From positions 186,001 to 250,000 of the forward strand of contig NZ_CABHMS010000009.1 of NCBI RefSeq assembly GCF_902167635.1: a stretch of DNA of 64,000 nucleotides, in the 5' to 3' direction. Positions 35,686 through 44,639 of the stretch are shown in pieces. Source of the stretch: Chitinophaga vietnamensis. Lineage in GTDB: Bacteria; Bacteroidota; Bacteroidia; Chitinophagales; Chitinophagaceae. How positions within the stretch are numbered: position 1 is the first letter of the stretch; each line of letters begins with the position of its first letter. Both the position numbers and the translations under genes were made by a program. A model generated the notes under the pieces. It was not told the origin of the DNA, ran no database searches, and saw only the letters and a list, made by a program, of their open reading frames with translations.

Positions 35686-35693
35686 CAAAATTA
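35686..35693 (-). promoter_or_regulatory. Bacteroidota -7 box (TAATTTTG) of thyA-folA
   Basis: Exact match on the minus strand, 29 bases before the thyA ATG; supports the ATG at 35656. Confidence 0.6.
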
Positions 35694-36020
35694 AGTCGAA
35701 GAAAAAAAGTGGATGTGGTTGTAATTTTTCGTAATCTGCTCAATAATTCAAAAGGTTACAACCAGAAAGGAACTATCCCTCAAGGAAACGGCTATACGAA
35801 AAAACGCCCTCTGTATCTCTGTAGTTGCAAATGTACATCAACCGGGCATTTACAGGAGGTCAACCAAAATCGAACTAAGAAATATTGTAAAAACCAAAAT
35901 CTCAATTTGCATATCTCCCGGAGAAAAATTGCTGGGTTTTATCCTGTGATCTAAAACATTTATTCATGATCTAAAACCGCTATTTAATCAATCAATTTTC
36001 AGTTTAAATCGCTACATGCT
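35694..36020. other. Intergenic stretch between thyA promoter and SusC gene
   Basis: This AT-rich stretch has no gene, hairpin or full promoter that I can support. The SusC gene must be transcribed from within it, but no exact TAnnTTTG box was found close to its start. Confidence 0.5.
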
Positions 36021-39017
36021 ATGCTTCTACCTAAATTCACCTTGCTGGTGCTGTTTTGCTTATGCAGCACCACCGCACTATTTGCACAGCAGAACGTTTC
36101 GGGAAAGGTTACCGATGCCGTCAATGGCAATCCGATTCCCGGCGTTACTGTGCGTGTGCCTAACGCTAACCGTGGCGCTGTTTCTGATGCCATGGGTAAT
36201 TATAACCTCTCTGTTCCGGCAGGCACGCCCAATCTCATCTTCAGCTCTACCGGCTATAAAACCAAAACGGTTTCTATTGCAGGAGGTTCCAGTGCTGTGA
36301 ATGTTTCACTGGAAGAAGACTTCGCCCGGCTGGATGAAGTAGTGGTAACGGGCCTTGCTACTACCGTCAAGCGGCGAAACCTTGCCAACGCAGTGGCCAC
36401 CATCTCGGGCAAAGAGCTCAATGGCGTAGCGCCTGCACAAACCTTTGACGCCGCGCTGAGCGGCAAAGTACCAGGAGCCCTCATCACTGCCAACTCCGGC
36501 GCACCGGGCGGCGGTATCTCTGTAAAACTTCGTGGTATCACTTCTGTATTCGGCAACTCGCAACCACTGTATGTAGTGGATGGCGTGTTCTTCAATGCCA
36601 GCAGCATTCCCGCAGGCCTGAATGATGTAACCGGCGCCGCTACTGCCGGCAACCCCAACAACCAGGACAACCCCTCCAGCCGCATTGCCGACCTGAACCC
36701 CGATGATATTGAGAACATCGAGATTTTGAAAGGCGCCTCCGCTGCAGCGATGTATGGCGCCAAAGCCGCTGCCGGCGTGATTATCATCACCACGAAAAAA
36801 GGACGCGCCGGCAAAACGAGGGTGAGCATCAACCAGGAGATCGGCTTCCAGAAAGCGCGTCACCTGATGGGCGTACGTACCTTCACCGCCGAAACAGCTG
36901 CCGACCTCGCCGGACCCGCCACCAGCACAGATCCATCGGTACTGGCTACCCGCAGCTGGTACAAAGCTAAATTCCTCGCCGCGCAAAGCGCCGGAAAAAT
37001 ATTCGACTATGAAAAAGAACTTTATGGCGAGACCGGCCTGATACTCAATACCAACGTGGCTTTGAGCGGTGGCTCTGAAAAAACGACCTTCTACGCCTCC
37101 GGCAACCGCCGCCAGGAACAAGGTATCATCAAGAACACCGGCTACTTCAACAATTCATTCCGCCTCAACGTAGACCATAAAGTCAACGATCGCGTTTCGG
37201 TAGGATTCACTACTAACTTCATCAACGCTTCTTCCGACCGCGGTCTTACCAATAACGATAACAACGGCGTAACACTGGGCGTGGCGCTGTCTTCCACGCC
37301 TACCTGGATAGACCTGCATCCGAATGCGCGCGGTGAATATCCCCGCGATTCTTTTGCCGCCTCTAACCCGCTGGAAACGCGCGACAGGATGATCAACAAC
37401 GAAACCACCAACCGCTTCGTAGGCGGCGGTAACGTAGATATCAATTTCCAGCAGAGCGCCCACTCCACCACACGTTTCATTGCCCGCGGCGGTGTGGATT
37501 TCTTCAACTACAAGACCGTCGCGTTATTCCCGCGGGATCTTCAGTTTGAAGAGAAGACCACGCAAGGCCACTCCATACAAGGCATCACCAGCAACATCAA
37601 CACCAACCTGGCAGGATTCATCGTCAACAATTTCACGCCGAATGAGAATATAGGCCTTACCAGTACGCTCGGCGCCACACTCGAAACCGGCTACCTGGAT
37701 AACACCGTTACTTCGGCCACCAACCTCGTAGCAGGACAAACCAACGTAGACCAAAGCGCGAATACAACTACCCGTCAGTTCAGGCAGAAATACCGCGACA
37801 ATGGTATCTTCCTGCAAGAAGACCTCTCGCTGATCGATGCCTTCACCATCAGCGCCGGCGTACGTTTCGACCGGTCTACCAATAATGGCGACTACAAAAA
37901 ATATTATGTATTTCCGAAGGGCGCTTTCTCCTGGAACATTGCGAAGATGAAATTCTGGGATGTGCATACCATCGATAACCTCAAGATCCGTGCGGCTTAC
38001 GGGCAATCTGCCAACGTACCGCCTTATGGCAGTAAGTTCACACAAATGCTGGCCAGCAATATCGGCGGCAACCCCGGCGTGCTGGTAGATAACCTCCGCG
38101 GCAATGCGGATATCAAGCCGGAAAGACAGGCAGAACTCGAAGCCGGTTTCGATATCAGCGTGTTCAATGGCCGCATCAGCCTGGAGGCTACCTACTATGA
38201 TAAACGCATCTACGACCTGTTGTTACGTCACTCCCTGGCCTCTTCCACCGGCTTTGCCAACGAGTGGAAAAACAGTGGCGACCTGAGCAACAAAGGCGTG
38301 GAACTGGGTTTAACCGTTATCCCGATCAATACCGCCAAAGTGAAATGGACTTCCAATATCAACTGGTGGAAAAACAAATCGAAGGTGACCAAGCTCACCA
38401 TTCCGGCCTTCTCCATTGGCGCATTCGGTAACTCGCTGGGTACTTTCTACCTGGAAGAAGGCGCATCAGCCACCCAGATCAAAGGCATTGTAGGCAACAA
38501 TTTCAACCTGATCGGCAATGCCGAGCCGAAGTTCCAGATGAGCTTCTACAACGAAGTGTCTTTCCTCAAAAACTTCACCCTCCGTTTCCTCATCCACTGG
38601 AAAAATGGCGGCGATAACATCAATCTCACTGAACTGCTGACAGACCTCGGCGGTACTACCTACGATTATGACGACATGATCAAAGGCACCAAGGCAGGCG
38701 TTTACAGGCCTAATGCCGGCGATGCCTCCTTATATGTACAGGATGCTTCGTATGTGCGTATCCGTGAGATCGGGCTGTATTACAATGTGCCGCTGAAACA
38801 CGTGAATTTCATCAAAGGTTTGCGTGTAGGCATTTCTGCCAACAACTTTTTCACCTGGACCAAATACATAGGTTATGATCCTGAAGTATCCAACTTTGGC
38901 AGCAATACAATGACCACTGCCGGCAGCCGCGGCAGCAACGGATTGTCTACCGGCGTGGATGTAATGCCATTCCCTGCCAACAAAAGAGGAAGCTTTCATA
39001 TCGGCGTTGATTTCTGA
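36021..39017 (+). CDS. SusC/RagA-family TonB-dependent outer membrane transporter
   Basis: A 998-residue protein with a signal peptide (LLVLFCLCSTTALFAQ). A carboxypeptidase-regulatory-like beta-sandwich comes first (VSGKVTDAVNGNPIPGVTV), then the TonB-box region and plug (LDEVVVTGLATTVKRR, YVVDGVFFNAS, ILKGASAAAMYGAKAAAGV) and a 22-strand barrel ending FHIGVDF. It imports a large nutrient with its SusD partner, encoded 30 bases downstream. No STN domain, so it is not under FecR/sigma transduction. Substrate unknown; no glycoside hydrolase is nearby. Confidence 0.95.
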   Translation: MLLPKFTLLVLFCLCSTTALFAQQNVSGKVTDAVNGNPIPGVTVRVPNANRGAVSDAMGNYNLSVPAGTPNLIFSSTGYKTKTVSIAGGSSAVNVSLEEDFARLDEVVVTGLATTVKRRNLANAVATISGKELNGVAPAQTFDAALSGKVPGALITANSGAPGGGISVKLRGITSVFGNSQPLYVVDGVFFNASSIPAGLNDVTGAATAGNPNNQDNPSSRIADLNPDDIENIEILKGASAAAMYGAKAAAGVIIITTKKGRAGKTRVSINQEIGFQKARHLMGVRTFTAETAADLAGPATSTDPSVLATRSWYKAKFLAAQSAGKIFDYEKELYGETGLILNTNVALSGGSEKTTFYASGNRRQEQGIIKNTGYFNNSFRLNVDHKVNDRVSVGFTTNFINASSDRGLTNNDNNGVTLGVALSSTPTWIDLHPNARGEYPRDSFAASNPLETRDRMINNETTNRFVGGGNVDINFQQSAHSTTRFIARGGVDFFNYKTVALFPRDLQFEEKTTQGHSIQGITSNINTNLAGFIVNNFTPNENIGLTSTLGATLETGYLDNTVTSATNLVAGQTNVDQSANTTTRQFRQKYRDNGIFLQEDLSLIDAFTISAGVRFDRSTNNGDYKKYYVFPKGAFSWNIAKMKFWDVHTIDNLKIRAAYGQSANVPPYGSKFTQMLASNIGGNPGVLVDNLRGNADIKPERQAELEAGFDISVFNGRISLEATYYDKRIYDLLLRHSLASSTGFANEWKNSGDLSNKGVELGLTVIPINTAKVKWTSNINWWKNKSKVTKLTIPAFSIGAFGNSLGTFYLEEGASATQIKGIVGNNFNLIGNAEPKFQMSFYNEVSFLKNFTLRFLIHWKNGGDNINLTELLTDLGGTTYDYDDMIKGTKAGVYRPNAGDASLYVQDASYVRIREIGLYYNVPLKHVNFIKGLRVGISANNFFTWTKYIGYDPEVSNFGSNTMTTAGSRGSNGLSTGVDVMPFPANKRGSFHIGVDF

Positions 39018-39047
39018 TCATTATCTATCTAACAAAACTGAAAAATC

Positions 39048-40367
39048 ATGCAAAAGTATTTCATCTATATACAGTCTGCCGCTATCTGCCTGTTGTTATT
39101 CGCCTCCTGCCAGAAGGGGGAGATCAACAGTCTGAATACGCCCACTGTTGGCGGTATTACGGCCAACCCTTCGCGCAGCGATCTTTTCAACCTGGTGACT
39201 GGCGCCGAATCCGGTATGCGCCGCGATATAGCCGCTTACCTCGATGATAATGGCGTGATAGGCCGTGAGATCTACCGTTTCTCCGGCAGCGAGCCGCGCT
39301 ACACCACCGACCTTTTAGGCGGCGGCACCAAAACGCTCGACAACAACACTTTCTATCTCACCAATCCCTGGTCCGGCCGCTATTCCGTGATACGTCAGTG
39401 TTTCCTGATCATGGATGGCATCCGTAACACACAAACGACAGTAGCCAATGATGCGCAGAAGAAAGCTTTCACCGGTTTCGCCAAAACGCTGATCGGCTAC
39501 CAGTTGTTGCTGAACTTCAACCTCACCTACAGCAATGGCATACGTGTTCCGAGCGATGATCCGAAACAGGTCAATCCTATCATCACCAATACCGATCAGG
39601 CGCTGGATTCCATCCTCAATTTCCTGGATGCAGGCAAGGCGGACCTTACCGGTTCAGATGTGATCTTCCCGCTGTCTGGCGGTTTTGCCGGATTCAATGA
39701 CGCTGCCGGGCTGCTCAAGTTCAATCGCGCCATAGCCGCCAGGGTGGCCGTTTACAGGAAAAACTGGACCGGCGCGCTCGCCGCTTTGAATGAATCATTC
39801 TTTAATCTTACTGGCGATTTCAATACCGGTGTTTATCATACTTTCTCCACCAATGGCGGCGATATCGCCAACACGATGTTCCTGCCGCCCAACAACACCG
39901 GAGAGGTGCGTGTAGCGCATCCAACTTTTGCGGCAGATATCAGCGCAGGTGACGACCGTATCAACAAAACATCGCTGCGCTCCGCGCCGGCCAGCCAGAG
40001 CGGCCTTACCGGCAACCGCGATCTTGCGTTGTGGCCATCACTCAGCTCGCCCATTACCATCATCCGTAACGAAGAGCTGATACTGATCTATGCAGAGGCC
40101 AAAATTCAACTTAACCAGTTCCCGGATGCCATAATAGCCATCAACAGGATCCGCACTGCACACGGCCTCCCGGCCTATGCAGGCGCCGTTACACAGGCCG
40201 CATTGATCACCGAAATGCTAAACCAACGCCGCTACTCCCTTTTCATGGAGGGCCACCGCTGGATAGACCTGCGCCGCTATAACCTCCTCGGCACCCTGCC
40301 CAAAGACAGACCCGATGATGATGTTTGGGACAAATTCCCGTTGCCACAGAGCGAAAGCAACATTTGA
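39048..40367 (+). CDS. SusD/RagB-family lipoprotein
   Basis: A 439-residue lipoprotein; lipobox FASCQKGE near residue 20. Helical TPR-like fold of SusD proteins with the late block ELILIYAEAKIQLNQFPDAI, AINRIRTAHGLPAY and EMLNQRRYSLFMEGHRWIDL, typical of the family. It sits on the outer face of its SusC barrel and captures the ligand. A very large palindrome begins five bases after its stop. Confidence 0.94.
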   Translation: MQKYFIYIQSAAICLLLFASCQKGEINSLNTPTVGGITANPSRSDLFNLVTGAESGMRRDIAAYLDDNGVIGREIYRFSGSEPRYTTDLLGGGTKTLDNNTFYLTNPWSGRYSVIRQCFLIMDGIRNTQTTVANDAQKKAFTGFAKTLIGYQLLLNFNLTYSNGIRVPSDDPKQVNPIITNTDQALDSILNFLDAGKADLTGSDVIFPLSGGFAGFNDAAGLLKFNRAIAARVAVYRKNWTGALAALNESFFNLTGDFNTGVYHTFSTNGGDIANTMFLPPNNTGEVRVAHPTFAADISAGDDRINKTSLRSAPASQSGLTGNRDLALWPSLSSPITIIRNEELILIYAEAKIQLNQFPDAIIAINRIRTAHGLPAYAGAVTQAALITEMLNQRRYSLFMEGHRWIDLRRYNLLGTLPKDRPDDDVWDKFPLPQSESNI

Positions 40368-40372
40368 CGCGA

Positions 40373-40613
40373 AGGTTGTCTTTGCTCAGGATTTAAGGAT
40401 TGAAAGGATTACCAGGATTTTTTTTATCAGGATTAATAAAGATTAAAAAAGATTTGCAGGAAGATTAACGAGGTTCCAGCCCTTGAAGCGCTCAAAGCGC
40501 TTCAAGGGCTATCGTCGCGAAGATCTCCGCAAATCTTTTTTAATCTTTATTAATCCTGATAAAAAAAATCCTGGTAATCCTTTCAATCCTTAAATCCTGA
40601 GCAAAGACAACCT
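40373..40613. repeat. 241-bp inverted repeat with perfect 85-bp arms
   Basis: Arms 40373-40457 and 40529-40613 are exact reverse complements. They are built of repeats around GGATT (GGATTTAAGGATTGAAAGG, ACCAGGATT, CAGGATTAATAAAGATT). The 71-base centre has its own hairpin, 40478-40492 with 40496-40510, a 15-bp stem AGCCCTTGAAGCGCT and 3-base loop. It fills the whole gap between convergent susD and putA; the right arm ends within the putA stop codon. Confidence 0.92.
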
Positions 40614-41790
40614 ACAGCGCTCTCCGCTTCAGTTCGCGGCGGATCAGGGCGAGCTCGCGGCCCATCTGGCCGGAGATGGAGGTATTTTCCTGTGCACGGC
40701 GGATGAGGTAAGGCATGACATCTTTTACAGGGCCATAAGGCAGGTATTTGGAAACGTTGTAGCCGGCATGTGCCAGGTTGAAAGTGATGTTATCGCTCAT
40801 GCCCAGCAGCTGTGAAAAGCTGACGCGCTCGTGGTTGTGCGGCAGTCCTTTCTGATCGAGGATGCGGGCAGCCAGCATGCAGCTGTTTTCGTTGTGGGTG
40901 CCGATGAATACGGCAAGATGATCGAGATGATCGAGGCAATAAGCCACAGCAGCATCGTAATCCCTGTCGGTGGCGGCTTTATCAGGTTGTATGAAAGTAG
41001 GGTAATTATTGGCGGCAGCGCGTTTGTTTTCTTTTTCCATATAAGCGCCACGTACCAGTTTGGCGCCAAGAAGGTATCCTTCCTTTATGGCTTTTTCGAG
41101 CGATACTTTCAGGAACTCGTAACGATCGTGACGGTACATCTGGAAAGTGTTGTATACGATCGCTTTCTTTTTGTTGAAGAGCAGCATCATTTCATCTACG
41201 AGATCATCTACCGGCTGCTGTATCCAGGATTCTTCGGCGTCAACGAGCAGGCCTATTTCATGCAGCTCGGCCGCTTCGGCGATGCGTTGCACACGGTTAC
41301 GTACGCGGTTGTATTCCTGTTGTTCTTCAGTGGAAAGCGTTTCACCGCGATGGATTTTTTCCAGCAGTTCGAAACGTGCGAAGCCGGTTATTTTGATGGC
41401 GATGAAAGGAATATCAGGCTGGGAGGCCGCGTATTGGATCGCACGGATAAACTCCGGCACTGCCTGGTCGTAGTTGCTTTCGCCTTCCATGGCTTCTACG
41501 CCGTAGTCGAGCGCAGCGCCCACATGATAATTACCCAGCTGATGAGCGGTTTGTGCTGCTTCTTCAAGGGTTTCGCCGCCGCAGAACTGTGCGAAGATGG
41601 TATTTTTGATGATGCCTTTGATAGGTAAGCCCAGCTTGAATGCCAGCGGAGTAAGGCTGGCGCCCATTTTAACGAGCCATGGCTTGCCGATATAGCTAAA
41701 GAGAAAGTTGGCTTTTTTCAATGCCTTGTCGGTCTTTGCCTCAAATGCAATGGCCGTATTATCGAAAGATAAAGGTAGCTGCTTTTCCAT
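40612..41790 (-). CDS. Proline dehydrogenase
   Basis: A 392-residue monofunctional flavoenzyme from ATG 41790 (MEKQLPLSFDNTAIAF). The TIM-barrel motifs include YQMYRHDRYEFLKV-like FQMYRHDRYEFL, AKLVRGAYMEKEN and the ending YGPVKDVMPYLIRRAQEN, which contacts FAD and proline. It oxidises proline to pyrroline-5-carboxylate and passes electrons to the quinone pool. It is not fused to the P5C dehydrogenase as in proteobacterial PutA. Confidence 0.93.
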   Translation of the reverse strand: MEKQLPLSFDNTAIAFEAKTDKALKKANFLFSYIGKPWLVKMGASLTPLAFKLGLPIKGIIKNTIFAQFCGGETLEEAAQTAHQLGNYHVGAALDYGVEAMEGESNYDQAVPEFIRAIQYAASQPDIPFIAIKITGFARFELLEKIHRGETLSTEEQQEYNRVRNRVQRIAEAAELHEIGLLVDAEESWIQQPVDDLVDEMMLLFNKKKAIVYNTFQMYRHDRYEFLKVSLEKAIKEGYLLGAKLVRGAYMEKENKRAAANNYPTFIQPDKAATDRDYDAAVAYCLDHLDHLAVFIGTHNENSCMLAARILDQKGLPHNHERVSFSQLLGMSDNITFNLAHAGYNVSKYLPYGPVKDVMPYLIRRAQENTSISGQMGRELALIRRELKRRAL

Positions 41791-41796
41791 GGGCCG

Positions 41797-41828
41797 CAAA
41801 GTTAGGGTGCGTCTGTTTTTCAACCAAA
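41797..41828 (-). promoter_or_regulatory. Promoter of proline dehydrogenase (TTTG, 20 bp, TAACTTTG)
   Basis: Minus-strand TTTG at 41828-41825, 20 bases, TAACTTTG at 41804-41797. The ATG follows six bases later, so the mRNA would be nearly leaderless. Confidence 0.65.
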
Positions 41829-41974
41829 AATCATTATTACACGGGAAAATCTTTTTATCTGCGTAAACAGAAATTGTCTATTGTTACACAGAAATTGACG
41901 GAAGCGCCCGCGCCTGCTGCTGTTTATTTTCCTTACTTTTAGCTCTTTTCTGATAAATACAAAAATACCGGCAT

Positions 41975-42760
41975 ATGCGATTAAATGCTGATACTACCAA
42001 AAAGTATCAAGGATGGCTGCCACTGGCTGTGATGATGATGGCTGCCTGTCAACCAAACTCCGCTCCTGCAACGGATCCCTTGCTGGCCTTGCAAACGCCG
42101 GGCGTACATTACACTACCTATCAGGGCGAAACGGGTCGCCGAACCGCTGTGACACTGCCGGATAGTTCGCAGGTGATCCTCAACTCCGCGTCCCGCCTGC
42201 TGGTGCCGCAAAATTTTCAACAGGAAAAGAGAACCGTGCTGCTCGACGGCGACGCCTGGTTTGCCGTGAAAGCCGCCCCACAGCCCTTTTCCGTGGTATC
42301 CGACAAACTCACCGCAGCGGTGCTGGGCACCGATTTCCGTATGCGCTCCTTCAGCGCACAACAAGGCGCTACCGTATATTTGGTGAATGGCAAGATCAAG
42401 GTGAGCAAATCCTATCATTCCACTACTGATAATCAACCTGAAATATTGGAACGCGGACAGATGATCCTGGCCAATAAAGAGATCGACCTGATGGAGAAAG
42501 AAACCTTCCATCCGGAAGAAGCCGAAGCATGGCGCTCCGATACGCTGGTGATCCGCGATGCCAATACCATGGCGCTTTCCCGCCTGCTGGAAGACTGGTT
42601 TGGCGTGGAAGTAGCCATCACCGGCGACGCCGCCAAAGCACGTACTATTACGGCAGCACAATTCCATCATGCTACCCTGCAGGAGGTGCTGGACAAACTC
42701 AGCCACTCGCAGGATTTCACTTACAAGATCTCGGGCAATAAGGTAACGATCAGGTATTAA
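41975..42760 (+). CDS. FecR-like lipoprotein without a sigma factor partner
   Basis: A 261-residue protein. The lipobox MMAACQPN (Cys25) makes it a likely lipoprotein. It carries the FecR core (TAVTLPDSSQVILNSASRL, VLLDGDAWFAVKAAPQPFSV, LGTDFRMRSF) and a C-terminal DUF4974-like half (LSRLLEDWFGVEVAITGD, YKISGNKVTIRY). A true FecR has an N-terminal cytoplasmic anti-sigma part and a membrane helix; here both are missing, and no sigma factor or SusC is next to it. Function is therefore unclear. Confidence 0.82.
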   Translation: MRLNADTTKKYQGWLPLAVMMMAACQPNSAPATDPLLALQTPGVHYTTYQGETGRRTAVTLPDSSQVILNSASRLLVPQNFQQEKRTVLLDGDAWFAVKAAPQPFSVVSDKLTAAVLGTDFRMRSFSAQQGATVYLVNGKIKVSKSYHSTTDNQPEILERGQMILANKEIDLMEKETFHPEEAEAWRSDTLVIRDANTMALSRLLEDWFGVEVAITGDAAKARTITAAQFHHATLQEVLDKLSHSQDFTYKISGNKVTIRY

Positions 42761-42824
42761 TAGCGTATATCCGTTAACGTTAGTAATATTTTTTTTTTGT
42801 AACTTATCATAAATTTCTTTCACT

Positions 42825-43667
42825 ATGAAAACAATGCTGTTCTCCCTGTTGCTGCTCTGCATGGCTGCCGGCGTGTCGGCGCAAACGGCGCCCTGCTGTC
42901 ATGCTGATGCCATCACAGATTTCGCTGCGCTGGCCAACCGTGAAGACTTCCGCCTGTCGCACCCCGACCCGCTGCCGTATCATTACGAAGGCGCCGAAGG
43001 CCTTGCTGTTTCCTTCAAAACGCCCGACGGACAAGACGCTCACGGTTTTCTTTTCAAAGCGAAGAGCGCTTCCGACAAATATCTTTTCGTATACCACGAA
43101 TGGTACGGCCTCAATGATTATGTGAAGAAAGAATCTGAAAAACTGTACAAGGATCTTGAAGGCAAAGTGAATGTGCTGGCATTGGATATGTATGATCAGC
43201 AGGTGGCAGTGAACCGTCAGGATGCGGCCAAACTCATGCAGGCCGCCAAACCGGAACGATTGAGGGCTATCATGCAAGGCGCCTTGCAATACGCCGGCAG
43301 CCATGCTAAAATCGCTACCATCGGCTGGTGCTATGGCGGCGGGCTCTCCCTGCAATCCGGCCTGATCAATGGCGCACAGAACGTAGGCGATGTGATGTAT
43401 TACGGCATGCCGGAAAAAGATGTGGCCAGGTTAAAAACGCTGCAAGCCCCGGTGCTGGGCATTTTCGGCACAAAAGACAAAGGCATCAACCCGGAGGTAG
43501 TAGCGGAGTTCGAAAAAAATATGCAGGCGGCAGGTAAACAGCTTACCGTAAAAAGCTTTGATGCCGAACATGGTTTCGCCAATCCGAGTAACCCCATTTA
43601 CAATAGCGAAGCTACCAAAGAGGCATACAAATTGGCAATCGCTTTTTTGAGAAAACAATTGTTATAA
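42825..43667 (+). CDS. Dienelactone hydrolase family protein, exported
   Basis: A 280-residue protein with a signal peptide (MKTMLFSLLLLCMAAGVSAQ). The alpha/beta hydrolase core has the Cys nucleophile of the dienelactone hydrolases in TIGWCYGGGLSL, acid in FGTKDKGINPE and His in DAEHGFANPSN. Likely a periplasmic hydrolase; natural substrate unknown. 64 bases after the FecR-like gene. Confidence 0.9.
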   Translation: MKTMLFSLLLLCMAAGVSAQTAPCCHADAITDFAALANREDFRLSHPDPLPYHYEGAEGLAVSFKTPDGQDAHGFLFKAKSASDKYLFVYHEWYGLNDYVKKESEKLYKDLEGKVNVLALDMYDQQVAVNRQDAAKLMQAAKPERLRAIMQGALQYAGSHAKIATIGWCYGGGLSLQSGLINGAQNVGDVMYYGMPEKDVARLKTLQAPVLGIFGTKDKGINPEVVAEFEKNMQAAGKQLTVKSFDAEHGFANPSNPIYNSEATKEAYKLAIAFLRKQLL

Positions 43668-43673
43668 AATGCG

Positions 43674-43701
43674 ATGCTACCGGGTTTTCGCCTGGTAGCA
43701 T
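43674..43701 (+). terminator. Hairpin after dienelactone hydrolase gene
   Basis: Eight-bp stem ATGCTACC/GGTAGCAT with a 12-base loop seven bases after the stop; no strong T tract. Confidence 0.5.
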
Positions 43702-43730
43702 TGTCTGAGCACCAGAACGTATCTGAGCAG

Positions 43731-44600
43731 CTATGCTAAAAATTGCAGGATACCATTTAACACACCTTCATGGCGCATGATGCGGAAATGCCCGTCGCCA
43801 CTAAATTTCATTGATTCTATAGCAGGATACCGTTGCAGGAAATCATCCACTTCCGTAGCTGATACGAGCGTATCAGTAGTATCATATGCCATCCAGATGC
43901 GATCGGCATGGATACCGTTGATATAACGATGCAGGTCCATGCTGTCGAGATCTTCGTGTAGGCGTTTACGTATGATCTTTTGTACATGCGGCATTACCAC
44001 GGGATCGATGCGGAAGAGGCGGAAGGTTTCGTTGAAGAACACCGGGGCGCTGAGGGCACAGCTAAGCATCACGAGCTTGGGCACCTGTAGTTCGCGGCGG
44101 GCGAGCGTGAGCGCGGCGGTGAGGCCGCCGAGGGAATGGCCTATCACAGCGTATAAGGGGCCTTCTCTTTCGATCATTTGCGCCAGCACATGCATCCACT
44201 GCACCAGGTTGGTGCGCCGGCCGCCGGAGCTGCCATGCGCCGGGGCATCGTAAGATATTACTTCATAGCCATTGTTCACCAGCATGGTGATGAGCTGGCG
44301 GAAATGCAAAGGACTGCCTCCCCATCCATGATGGAGCAATATTTTTTTGGGAGATGATCCCCAGCGATAGGTGGCGATGGAAAACGGGGTATCATCGAAA
44401 GGATAGCTGCTGACCTGTATCTGCGCTACAGTGGCGGCATTGCGCCATTCGAGCTGGGAGGCGCGCAGCTTCTTTTTCGCTGGCGGCGTGCAGTACAGGC
44501 GAAAAAACATCCTCGCAGTGGTAACCGGGAAAGGGCGGCTCATACCTGATAGTAATAGCGCAGTGACGCGAAACGACAAAGGCAAAACCTGGTGTTGCAT
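43731..44600 (-). CDS. Alpha/beta hydrolase
   Basis: A 289-residue hydrolase: oxyanion region ILLHHGWGGSPLHFRQL, nucleophile GHSLGG, probable acid in YDTTDTLVSATEVDD and His in SGDGHFRIMRH. A hydrophobic N-terminus (LSFRVTALLLSGMSRPF) may associate with the membrane. It lies 39 bases downstream of a TetR-type regulator gene and has a matching operator-like site just before its ATG, so it is probably the regulated target. Substrate unknown. Confidence 0.82.
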   Translation of the reverse strand: MQHQVLPLSFRVTALLLSGMSRPFPVTTARMFFRLYCTPPAKKKLRASQLEWRNAATVAQIQVSSYPFDDTPFSIATYRWGSSPKKILLHHGWGGSPLHFRQLITMLVNNGYEVISYDAPAHGSSGGRRTNLVQWMHVLAQMIEREGPLYAVIGHSLGGLTAALTLARRELQVPKLVMLSCALSAPVFFNETFRLFRIDPVVMPHVQKIIRKRLHEDLDSMDLHRYINGIHADRIWMAYDTTDTLVSATEVDDFLQRYPAIESMKFSGDGHFRIMRHEGVLNGILQFLA

Positions 44601-44604
44601 ATTT

Positions 44605-44620
44605 TAGACCATTTGGTTTA
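44605..44620. promoter_or_regulatory. Probable TetR operator before hydrolase gene
   Basis: TAGACC-ATTT-GGTTTA, a near-perfect inverted repeat of the TAGACC-N4-GGTCTA type known for NemR-like TetR regulators. It lies four bases upstream of the hydrolase ATG. A second copy precedes the TetR gene. Confidence 0.6.
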
Positions 44621-44639
44621 TTTCCTGACAAAAAGAAAA

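Noticed and set aside
18401-40613. Insertion-sequence ends or MITEs as explanation of the long palindromes
   Set aside because: No transposase, no target-site duplications at the edges, and the arms are made of short repeated words instead of a fixed terminal sequence. A MITE origin is not excluded but not supported.
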